Origin: JACRAR01 sp041674465
GTDB lineage: Bacteria; Pseudomonadota; Gammaproteobacteria; Burkholderiales; Rhodocyclaceae
Length of the DNA: 5,267 nucleotides
Assembly (NCBI GenBank): GCA_041674465.1
Contig: JBAYVV010000237.1
Location: 1-5,267 of the forward strand
Reading direction: 5' to 3'
The notes beneath the pieces are model-generated. The model worked only from the letters and a program-made list of their open reading frames with translations, was not told where the DNA came from and did no database searches. A program made the translations under genes and the position numbers. Positions 1-5,267 of this stretch are shown here, in pieces; position 1 is the first letter of the stretch, and every line of letters begins with the position of its first letter.

Positions 1-395
1 ACGGTCGCTTTGACATCGCCCGACGCGATCCCCGAGCCAGGCAAATATGGATCGCCGGGGGTATCGGCGTAACGCCCTTCCTCGCCTGGCTCGAGTCGCT
101 CCAAGCCAAACCGGAAGGGGCGCCCACGGCTGACCTGCATTACTGCACCCGCGATCAAGCCAAGGATAGTTTTGTGCCTCGGCTGGAATCCTTGTGCGCC
201 ACATTGCCCGGCATACGCCTGCACATTCATGACGCACGCCAGGGCGCCATTCTGAAGGCAGAGACACTGGGGGCGACGAAGGATGCCGAAATCTGGTTCT
301 GTGGCCCCAGTGGCCTGGCGAACGCACTGCGCAATGGAATTCGCACCATGGGTTGGAAGCCGCACTTTCACCAGGAGGCCTTCGAGATGCGCTAG
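1..395 (+). CDS. Ferric-reductase-like transmembrane flavoprotein, C-terminal part (5' truncated by window)
   Basis: The open frame enters from the left edge (first full codon at base 3) and ends at TAG 393-395, giving 130 visible residues. They form the NAD(P)-binding half of a ferredoxin-NADP reductase-like module. The glycine-rich loop IAGGIGVTPF sits at visible residues 17-26, the WFCGPSGLA motif at 98-106, and the protein ends in the aromatic/acidic tail HFHQEAFEMR. This combination is typical of COG4097-type predicted ferric reductases, in which an N-terminal heme-binding membrane domain passes electrons from cytoplasmic NAD(P)H through FAD. The membrane and FAD domains would lie upstream, so the ferric-reductase label rests on the tail alone; another membrane-linked flavin oxidoreductase is possible. 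The next gene starts 90 bases downstream, so co-transcription is possible but not shown. Confidence 0.85.
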   Translation, partial: GRFDIARRDPRARQIWIAGGIGVTPFLAWLESLQAKPEGAPTADLHYCTRDQAKDSFVPRLESLCATLPGIRLHIHDARQGAILKAETLGATKDAEIWFCGPSGLANALRNGIRTMGWKPHFHQEAFEMR

Positions 396-470
396 CGCAA
401 AAGCAACAAAAGGCAGTTCTCGTCGACGAATCGGTGCATCCCGTGTCGGTCGTCGGCAATATCACCATGA

Positions 471-481
471 AAGGAAGGAAG
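471..481 (+). promoter_or_regulatory. Ribosome binding site for the DnrO-like gene
   Basis: The purine run AAGGAAGGAAG contains two overlapping AGGA cores and ends 4 bases before ATG 486. It supports that start over the out-of-frame ATG at 467, which precedes most of it. Confidence 0.75.
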
Positions 482-485
482 AAAA

Positions 486-983
486 ATGAAACGAAATACA
501 TTATTGGCGCTTGGCGTCATGTGCATGGCATTTGCCGGCCCCTCTTTCGCCGCCTCGGATGCGGCAGCCAAGGATCATAAACACGAACCTGGCGCAGCAG
601 CGACAACGACGACACTGCAACTTAATGCCGGAAAGAAATGGCAGACCGATATTGCCTTGCGTCAAGCCATGGGCAACATTCGCCAGGAATTGGCGGCATC
701 GCTGCACGAAATTCACGGAAATCGGCTGTCAAACAAGGAATATGACAAGCTGGCACAGAAGGTCGAGCGTGGGGTTGGCGACATCGTCGCCAACTGCAAA
801 CTTGAGCCGAAGGCAGATGCGCAGTTGCACTTGATCGTTGCCGAACTGCTTGAAGGTGCCGAACAGATGGCCGGCAAGATTACCAAGGTCAAACGTCAGA
901 GTGGCGCTGTTGGGGTGATTGGTGCGTTGGATAAATACAGCACCTATTTTGATGATCCTGGGTTCAAGCCGATTCCGCACTGA
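486..983 (+). CDS. Secreted DnrO-like periplasmic protein
   Basis: This 165-residue protein begins with a clear Sec signal peptide: basic MKR, a hydrophobic stretch at residues 5-17, and probable cleavage after PSFA (residue 22). The mature N-terminus is Ala/Thr-rich and includes KDHKHE (29-34), a possible metal-binding patch. The conserved-looking core begins with TLQLNAGKKWQTD, followed by LRQAMGNIR (58-66). It continues as amphipathic helices, including a segment around VANCKLEP with the only mature cysteine (C104) and LHLIVAELLEGAEQM (114-128). I recognise this pattern from proteins annotated DnrO in beta/gammaproteobacteria, whose biochemical role is not known to me, so no function is assigned. 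The cysteine at residue 13 lacks a proper lipobox, so a lipoprotein is unlikely. It sits 87 bases before the electron-transfer block and may share its periplasmic role. Confidence 0.82.
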   Translation: MKRNTLLALGVMCMAFAGPSFAASDAAAKDHKHEPGAAATTTTLQLNAGKKWQTDIALRQAMGNIRQELAASLHEIHGNRLSNKEYDKLAQKVERGVGDIVANCKLEPKADAQLHLIVAELLEGAEQMAGKITKVKRQSGAVGVIGALDKYSTYFDDPGFKPIPH

Positions 984-1057
984 ATTCCGTACGCCCAATT
1001 AAGGCTGACTTAAGCGTCGGACGCCAGGATGCACTCAATGCCTCTTCTTACCTGATT

Positions 1058-1064
1058 GAAAGGA
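1058..1064 (+). promoter_or_regulatory. Ribosome binding site deciding the start of the small His/Asp-tailed protein
   Basis: GAAAGGA lies 6 bases upstream of ATG 1071. It overlaps an in-frame TTG at 1056, which would otherwise be a possible start. Starting at 1071 also gives a cleaner signal peptide, beginning MRKC rather than MKGSEMRKC. Confidence 0.7.
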
Positions 1065-1070
1065 TCCGAA

Positions 1071-1361
1071 ATGCGCAAGTGCATCTTTATGATCGGATTG
1101 CTCGGGCTGGTGTTCACCAACGCCAACGCTGCCAGTATCCAGGTCGATTCGTGCGAGCAAATCAGGGCCCGGATCAAAGCACAAGTCGGCGTGCTACCCA
1201 AGGCGGATACCGACTTGCTTCAGAAACTTGGCGCCCAGCCAGAATGCCGTTTCTCGGCCGCCGAAGTGTATCGTGCAGCCTACGGCGATAAACCGATGCC
1301 AATCAACGACTCCGTCGGACGTCGTGCCAAACGTGACCACGACCACCACGATCATGACTGA
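1071..1361 (+). CDS. Small secreted protein with two cysteines and a His/Asp-rich C-terminal tail
   Basis: This is a 96-residue protein of no family I recognise. Residues 1-20 form a Sec signal peptide (MRK, hydrophobic core, then cleavage after NANA). The mature part has two cysteines, C28 (DSCEQI) and C59 (PECRF), spaced 31 apart, which could form a disulfide in the periplasm. The C-terminus runs from a basic patch (GRRAKR, 83-88) into DHDHHDHD (89-96), a likely site for a divalent metal such as zinc, copper, nickel or iron. The stop is followed after 3 bases by the ATG of the reductase, so it appears to be the first gene of the redox block. Possible roles are metal or heme handling for the downstream cytochromes, or small-subunit function; none is shown. 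The KRDHD motif recurs at the very end of the octaheme cytochrome. Confidence 0.8.
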   Translation: MRKCIFMIGLLGLVFTNANAASIQVDSCEQIRARIKAQVGVLPKADTDLLQKLGAQPECRFSAAEVYRAAYGDKPMPINDSVGRRAKRDHDHHDHD

Positions 1362-1364
1362 ACC

Positions 1365-2639
1365 ATGACCTCGTCCTCCCTCCTGCTTTGGATCGCGTTT
1401 GGCATCGCTCTGCAAGTCGCGATCTGGCTTGGCATCGAATTCTGGCGTCATTGGCTCGAGTATCAGGGGCTGCGCAACGGTGGCCCGGCGCAGGCGAGTT
1501 CCCTGCTGCCGACCAAACCACTGCCCGGTCCGTTGTCTGAGCCGGCATCGGTCGCGGCCTGGACGGGTTTCCGTTCATTCCGGGTTGAACGAAAGGTCGT
1601 CGAGGATGGCGCGCAGACGGTCTGTTCGTTTTATCTCATCCCCGAAGATGGTGAAGCGCTGCCATCTTTTCTGCCCGGCCAGTTTCTGACCTTCCGCTTC
1701 GATGTTTCGACGGCAGAGGGCGCGAGTGAGCAGATCATCCGCTGCTATTCCTTGTCGGATGCCCCGCGCCCGGATTACTACCGCGTTTCAATCAAGCGCG
1801 TGCCGGCACCTGCTGGTCGCGATGTGCCACCGGGCCGTTCCTCGAACCACTTTCACGATCAGGTCACTGTCGGCAGCGTCCTGCAAGTGCGTGCGCCGAG
1901 CGGCCATTTCCATATTGACCGCAGCGATGCTCCGGTGGTGCTGATCGGCGGCGGCATCGGCATCACGCCGATGATTTCCATGCTGACCTGGTGTCTCGCC
2001 GAACAGCCCGGGCGCGAAGTCTGGCTGTTCTACGGCGTACGCAACAGCCGCGAAGTAATCAAGGGGGCACAGCTCGAAGCCTTGGCGGCAGCACATCCGA
2101 ACTTTCACTTGCGGATGTGCTTCAGCGACCCGCTCCCGGAAGATGTCGCAGTACGCGACTATCAGCATCCGGTCCGCGTCGACTTGAATGTGCTGAGAAT
2201 GCAACTGCCGCTCAAGCCCTACCACTATTACATCTGCGGTCCCGCGCCGATGATGGAGAGCCTGGTCATGGCGCTGGAGGAATGGGGTGTTCCCGATTCA
2301 CGCATTCACTTCGAGGCCTTCGGCCCGGCGTCGATCAAACGCCGTTCAACTGCCGCGCCGCCGTTCTCTGAAGCAACGACAAGCGACATTGTTGTGAGCT
2401 TTTCTAAATCAGGAAAGCAACTGCCATGGCAACCGGACGCTGACAGCCTGCTCGAATTCGCCGAATCCAATGGCATTGCGGTCAATTCGGGCTGTCGCGC
2501 GGGTAGCTGCGGCAGTTGCCAGACGACGATTCAGGCGGGTGAGGTCGCTTATCGTCAGCCGCCGGATTACGATCCGGAGCCTGGAAGTTGCTTGCTCTGC
2601 GTTTGCTCACCCAAGACCAGCGTGACCCTGGAGGCCTGA
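1365..2639 (+). CDS. Membrane-anchored FAD/NAD(P)H-[2Fe-2S] oxidoreductase
   Basis: This 424-residue protein likely takes electrons from NAD(P)H in the cytoplasm and passes them through FAD to a plant-type [2Fe-2S] cluster. Domains in order: one N-terminal transmembrane helix (about 6-27); a Pro/Ala linker (about 38-65); an FAD-binding barrel with RCYSLSD at 126-132; an NAD-binding domain with LIGGGIGITPM (193-203) and YYICGP (288-293); then a C-terminal ferredoxin domain (about 340-424). The cluster ligands are C377, C382 and C385 (CRAGSCGSC, the Cx4Cx2C pattern), with C412 in LLCVCSP as the likely fourth; C409 and C414 are extra neighbours. Positive residues after the helix (R28, R37) favour a cytoplasmic catalytic part. 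The order TM-FAD-NAD-ferredoxin differs from NqrF, where the ferredoxin comes before FAD. No clear Shine-Dalgarno precedes ATG 1365, so translational coupling to the upstream gene is likely. The immediate partner is probably the adjacent cytochrome b. Confidence 0.92.
   Translation: MTSSSLLLWIAFGIALQVAIWLGIEFWRHWLEYQGLRNGGPAQASSLLPTKPLPGPLSEPASVAAWTGFRSFRVERKVVEDGAQTVCSFYLIPEDGEALPSFLPGQFLTFRFDVSTAEGASEQIIRCYSLSDAPRPDYYRVSIKRVPAPAGRDVPPGRSSNHFHDQVTVGSVLQVRAPSGHFHIDRSDAPVVLIGGGIGITPMISMLTWCLAEQPGREVWLFYGVRNSREVIKGAQLEALAAAHPNFHLRMCFSDPLPEDVAVRDYQHPVRVDLNVLRMQLPLKPYHYYICGPAPMMESLVMALEEWGVPDSRIHFEAFGPASIKRRSTAAPPFSEATTSDIVVSFSKSGKQLPWQPDADSLLEFAESNGIAVNSGCRAGSCGSCQTTIQAGEVAYRQPPDYDPEPGSCLLCVCSPKTSVTLEA
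2630..2634 (+). promoter_or_regulatory. Strong ribosome binding site for the cytochrome b gene
   Basis: GGAGG is embedded in the last codons of the reductase gene, 5 bases before ATG 2640. It fixes the start immediately after the reductase TGA (TGAATG junction). Confidence 0.8.
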
Positions 2640-3227
2640 ATGACCAATTCCACCTCATCGCTCTGGCGGCGGCATGTTCTGCCCTTCACTTTCCTGCTCG
2701 TTCTGCTGGCAGCGGCCACCCTGGCGGGTGACTATCTGCTGCATCGCTTGAATCTGGTCTGGGTCGGCCGCTATCTCGGGATCCCCGGTACGCTCCTGAT
2801 CATCGGCTCTCTGGTCTATTCCCTGCGCAAGCGAAAATACATCACCTCGGGCAATCCGAAAACCCTGCTTACCCTCCACGAGATCGGTACCTGGGTCGGT
2901 TCGCTGATGGTGCTGATTCACGCCGGGATTCACTTCAACGCCATCCTGCCCTGGCTGGCGACGGTGGCGATGGGCGTGAATGTGATCAGCGGCATGGTCG
3001 GGAAAATGCTCCTCGGTCGCTCGCGCGAGCACGTGCTGGGGCAGCGTGATCATTACCAATTGCGCGGTCTGTCAAAAGCGGAGGTGGAACGTGCGGTATT
3101 TTGGGATGCGGTGACACTCGATGCCATGACGAAGTGGCGCAAGGTGCATATACCGATTTTCATCGTCTTCGCCGTGCTGGCGCTGGGTCACATTGTCAGC
3201 ATCTTCCTGTTTTGGGGCTGGGCATGA
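2640..3227 (+). CDS. Five-helix membrane cytochrome b, probably di-heme
   Basis: This 195-residue integral membrane protein has five predicted transmembrane helices, at about 13-34, 42-62, 76-99, 101-125 and 169-195. Helix 3 carries H80 and H94, and helix 5 carries H170 and H184. Both pairs are spaced exactly 14 apart on helices running in the same direction, the arrangement that binds two stacked b hemes in bc1-type cytochrome b. H98 lies at the periplasmic end of helix 3. Basic loops RKRK (63-66) and 121-168 indicate N-terminus in and C-terminus out. Heme pair H80/H170 would then lie near the cytoplasm and H94/H184 toward the periplasm, forming an electron wire across the membrane. Quinone interaction cannot be judged. 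The gene abuts the reductase (0-nt gap) and overlaps the multiheme cytochrome by 4 nt, strongly implying one operon. I do not recognise a named family with confidence. Confidence 0.85.
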   Translation: MTNSTSSLWRRHVLPFTFLLVLLAAATLAGDYLLHRLNLVWVGRYLGIPGTLLIIGSLVYSLRKRKYITSGNPKTLLTLHEIGTWVGSLMVLIHAGIHFNAILPWLATVAMGVNVISGMVGKMLLGRSREHVLGQRDHYQLRGLSKAEVERAVFWDAVTLDAMTKWRKVHIPIFIVFAVLALGHIVSIFLFWGWA

Positions 3228-3982
3228 ACCGCACCGTCAAACTCATCCTGGCTGCCAACCTGTTCGTGCTCGCCGTGCTGGCTTTCGTCTATCCACACCT
3301 GATGGTGGGGCCGGGCAAACTTATTCCCGGGCACAACACGCTGGAGTCGGATTGCTTCGCCTGCCATGCACCGCTCATGGGCGCCGATTCAGCGCGCTGC
3401 GTGAGCTGCCACAAGCCGGCGGACATTGGCCGGCTGACGACGGTCGGCGACCCAGTGCTCAAACCTCTCACGTCGACGCCCTTCCATCAGAAGCTCATCA
3501 ACGAGGACTGCATCGCATGCCACAGTGATCATGCCGGTGTAAAGCGGTTCCGGGTGCAGGGCCGCTTCAATCATGCCCTACTGCAAAAGGCGACGCGCGA
3601 CGAATGCCAAAGCTGTCACAAATCACCGAAGGACTCGCTACATCAGCAAATCACCGGTAGCTGCGGTCAATGCCACAGTCAGGACAAATGGACGCCGGCG
3701 ACTTTCGATCACGCCAAGCTTTTCGAGCTTGACCGCGACCATAACACCCGATGCGTGACCTGCCATGTACGCAACGACTACAGCCGCTACACCTGCTACG
3801 GCTGCCACGAACACACGCTGGAGAGTATTCGCCGCAAGCACATCAAGGAAGGCATCCGCGATTACGACAATTGCACCGAGTGCCACCGCAATGCCGACGA
3901 GCACGATATTCGTGGCGAATATGGCAATGCACTTGGCGAGCGCAAGGGTAAAAAGGATCGCAAGAAGCGCGATCACGATTGA
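3224..3982 (+). CDS. Membrane-anchored octaheme c-type cytochrome
   Basis: This 252-residue protein has eight CxxCH heme-attachment motifs, starting at C44, C59, C96, C128, C147, C177, C191 and C217. Twelve further histidines (including H37, H88, H103, H117, H140, H163, H173 and H206) offer enough distal ligands for all-bis-His hemes, as in class III / cytochrome c3-like proteins. The N-terminus has one hydrophobic helix (about 5-24) with no obvious AxA cleavage site, suggesting an uncleaved anchor with the heme domain in the periplasm. The C-terminus is highly basic and ends KKRDHD. The start is ATG 3224, which overlaps the cytochrome b stop (ATGA). The frame is open upstream to 3101, but that stretch lies inside cytochrome b and would bury the anchor. 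It probably takes electrons from the cytochrome b and passes them to a periplasmic partner; no catalytic heme site is visible, so an electron-transfer role is favoured over a reductase. Confidence 0.93.
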   Translation: MNRTVKLILAANLFVLAVLAFVYPHLMVGPGKLIPGHNTLESDCFACHAPLMGADSARCVSCHKPADIGRLTTVGDPVLKPLTSTPFHQKLINEDCIACHSDHAGVKRFRVQGRFNHALLQKATRDECQSCHKSPKDSLHQQITGSCGQCHSQDKWTPATFDHAKLFELDRDHNTRCVTCHVRNDYSRYTCYGCHEHTLESIRRKHIKEGIRDYDNCTECHRNADEHDIRGEYGNALGERKGKKDRKKRDHD

Positions 3983-4026
3983 GCATGCTCCGTGCCGTTC
4001 TTACAACCCATAAAGAGAAAGACAAG

Positions 4027-4980
4027 ATGAATCCGGAACAGCAACAGGCTATTCTCACCATTGCATTGCTCGCAGCATTTGCCGACGGCACCAACGACGA
4101 CCGGGAGCGCGAAGAAATCCGTCGCTTGGCCGAATCGCTGGGCAGCGAACCAGGGGCACCCAATCTCGCAGGCCTCTACCGCGAAGTTCTTCTGAAGCGT
4201 GTCGATCTCACGGCTACGGCGGCGGTACTGAACGATCCCGGACACCGGCAACTGGCCTACGAGATGGCGGTTTGCGTCTGCGACGCGGACGGCAGCACGA
4301 CGGAGGCCGAAGGCCGTTTCCTCACAAATCTTTCTCGAGCGCTGAACCTTGACGCCGGCGTCACCGTTCCTCTCGATCAGCAGGCAGCAGCCATGGCTGA
4401 TCTGACCACGGCTGCTGCACCAGTCACCGCTTCGGCTTCCGTAGTCGCTGCGACGCCGAACATCTCCGAAGCCGAGCTGGACCGATCCATCCTCAATTAC
4501 GCGATCCTCAATGGCGCTCTCGAACTGCTGCCGCAATCCTGGGCATCGATGGCCGTCATTCCCCTGCAAATCAAGATGGTTTATGGCATTGGCAAGGTCC
4601 ATGGATACGAGCTCGACCAAAGCCACATCCGCGAATTGTTGGCCACGCTGGGCGTCGGGTTGACCTCGCAGTACCTGGAACAGTTCGGCCGCAAGCTACT
4701 GGGCGGACTTCTGGGCAAGGTGGCCGGGGGCCTGGGCAAGCAACTTGGCCAGGCTGCCACCGGCGTCGCCTTCTCTTTCGCGACCACCTATGCTCTCGGA
4801 CAGGTAGCCAGACGCTATTACGCCGGTGGCCGGCAGATGAACACCACGCTGCTGCAGGAAAGCTTCCAGAACCTGCTGGGACCAGCCAAGGAAATGCAGG
4901 CCCGGTTGCTGCCGCAGATACAGCAAAAAGCCGGTAGCCTGGACATGGGCCAGATCATGACCATGGTGCGCGGGGGATAG
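4027..4980 (+). CDS. TerB-like / DUF697 two-domain protein
   Basis: This 317-residue protein has two recognisable parts. Residues 1-107 resemble a TerB-type helical domain. It has two acidic repeats, FADGTNDDREREEI (18-31) and CDADGSTTEAEGRFL (85-99), of the ADGxxxxxE kind thought to bind divalent metal in tellurite-resistance-related proteins. An Ala-rich linker (about 108-147) leads to a DUF697-like segment (about 151-265) with IPLQIKMVYGIGKVHG (178-193), LLATLGVGL (204-212) and a Gly-rich hydrophobic stretch LLGGLLGKVAGGLG (224-237). That segment is likely membrane-associated. DUF697 proteins are often linked to small GTPases, but none is seen here. I chose ATG 4027, preceded by AAAGAGAAA (4012-4020), over TTG 3979 or ATG 3985, which give a poorly conserved-looking extension. 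The 44-nt gap after the cytochrome makes read-through possible. The function is unknown, with membrane stress or metal sensing a guess. Confidence 0.82.
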   Translation: MNPEQQQAILTIALLAAFADGTNDDREREEIRRLAESLGSEPGAPNLAGLYREVLLKRVDLTATAAVLNDPGHRQLAYEMAVCVCDADGSTTEAEGRFLTNLSRALNLDAGVTVPLDQQAAAMADLTTAAAPVTASASVVAATPNISEAELDRSILNYAILNGALELLPQSWASMAVIPLQIKMVYGIGKVHGYELDQSHIRELLATLGVGLTSQYLEQFGRKLLGGLLGKVAGGLGKQLGQAATGVAFSFATTYALGQVARRYYAGGRQMNTTLLQESFQNLLGPAKEMQARLLPQIQQKAGSLDMGQIMTMVRGG

Positions 4981-4983
4981 ACC

Positions 4984-5267
4984 ATGGAGGTCATGCCTGC
5001 GCTGCGTCCATCGCTGACCCGCTATGCCTGGCTATCCATCGCTGCGGCCATTGCCACGATCTTGCTCAAGGGCGTAGCGTGGAAACTGACCGGTTCGGTC
5101 GGTCTCCTGTCCGACGCCATCGAGTCGTTCGTGAATCTGGCAGGTGCGATCATGGCCCTCTGGATGCTCACGCTGGCCGCGCTGCCGGCAGATGACGCGA
5201 TGGCCAGCAACGCCACGGCAGCGGTCAGGGTTCCGGGCAAGGACAACGCTGCCACGGCAACGGGCAC
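4984..5267 (+). CDS. Cation diffusion facilitator (CDF) family metal efflux transporter, N-terminal part (3' truncated by window)
   Basis: Ninety-four codons are visible and the frame runs off the right edge. Residues 13-35 form the first membrane helix. GSVGLLSDAIESFVNLAGA (37-55) is the hallmark second-helix region of CDF antiporters, which export Zn2+, Fe2+, Co2+ or similar ions in exchange for protons. The FieF-type D45/D49 pair appears here as E47 and N51, a variant I associate with a common bacterial subgroup, so metal specificity cannot be assigned. ATG 4984 is preceded by GGGGGA (4972-4977, 6-nt spacing); ATG 4993 is an alternative but has its GGAGGT only 1 nt away. The gene begins 3 bases after the TerB-DUF697 stop, so the two are probably co-transcribed. 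After LPADD (67-71) the usual HxYGHxKAEY motif does not appear in the visible part. Confidence 0.85.
   Translation, partial: MEVMPALRPSLTRYAWLSIAAAIATILLKGVAWKLTGSVGLLSDAIESFVNLAGAIMALWMLTLAALPADDAMASNATAAVRVPGKDNAATATG

Noticed and set aside
10..15. TTGACA, matching a -35 promoter consensus.
   Set aside because: It lies inside the first coding region with no suitably spaced -10 box.
388..399. Perfect 12-bp palindrome TGCGCTAGCGCA over the stop codon of the first gene.
   Set aside because: No loop for an RNA hairpin and no following T-run, so not a terminator; no second copy was seen to suggest an operator.
420..429. 10-bp palindrome TCGTCGACGA in the spacer before the DnrO-like gene.
   Set aside because: Palindromes this short are expected by chance in GC-rich DNA, and I see no convincing -35/-10 pair placed around it.
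999..1024. Two small inverted repeats (TTAAG/CTTAA and GCGTC/GACGC) after the DnrO-like gene.
   Set aside because: Stems of only 5 bp, the second with a 1-nt centre, and no T-run; insufficient for a terminator call.
3101..3223. Upstream in-frame extension of the octaheme cytochrome.
   Set aside because: It lies inside the cytochrome b gene, reads as unstructured shadow sequence and would place residues before the membrane anchor; ATG 3224 is the natural coupled start.
3638..3976. Minus-strand 112-codon frame with a hydrophobic translation, opposite the octaheme cytochrome.
   Set aside because: It is antisense to well-supported heme-motif coding sequence; its hydrophobicity reflects complementing His/Cys/Asp-rich codons.
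5022..5267. Minus-strand 81-codon frame at the right edge.
   Set aside because: It is opposite the CDF hallmark helix sequence, is low-complexity Ala-rich, and has no recognisable domain.

Overview
The window looks like a piece of a Gram-negative, respiring proteobacterial chromosome. It is moderately GC-rich, with compact genes all on the + strand, secreted proteins with Sec signals, and a multiheme c-type cytochrome. The protein styles (a ferric-reductase-like flavoprotein ending HFHQEAFEMR, a DnrO-like periplasmic protein, a TerB/DUF697 protein) suggest a betaproteobacterium, perhaps Rhodocyclales. That placement is by recall of similar proteins, not by a search.

Layout: (1) bases 1-395 hold the C-terminal NAD-binding part of a ferric-reductase-like membrane flavoprotein; its start lies outside the window. 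(2) 486-983 encodes a secreted DnrO-like protein. (3) 1071-3982 is a tightly packed four-gene block: a small secreted protein with a His/Asp tail; a membrane-anchored FAD/NAD/[2Fe-2S] reductase; a five-helix cytochrome b with two histidine pairs spaced 14 residues apart; and a membrane-anchored cytochrome c with eight CxxCH motifs. The junctions inside the block are a 3-nt gap, a 0-nt gap and a 4-nt ATGA overlap. (4) 4027-4980 encodes a TerB-DUF697 protein. (5) 4984 to the window end is the start of a CDF-type metal/proton antiporter.

Read together, the central block looks like a complete transmembrane electron export chain: cytoplasmic NAD(P)H -> FAD -> [2Fe-2S] -> two b hemes stacked across the membrane -> eight periplasmic c hemes -> an unknown periplasmic acceptor. 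This is inferred from domains, predicted topology and gene packing; I cannot name a characterised system with this exact composition. Three secreted products near each other carry short His/Asp/Lys-rich termini (KDHKHE, KRDHDHHDHD, KRDHD). With a ferric-reductase-like gene upstream and a cation-efflux gene downstream, this hints at metal handling, but the acceptor cannot be read from the sequence.

No tRNA, rRNA, CRISPR array, insertion sequence or convincing rho-independent terminator was seen. No gene-free stretch exceeds about 90 bases.
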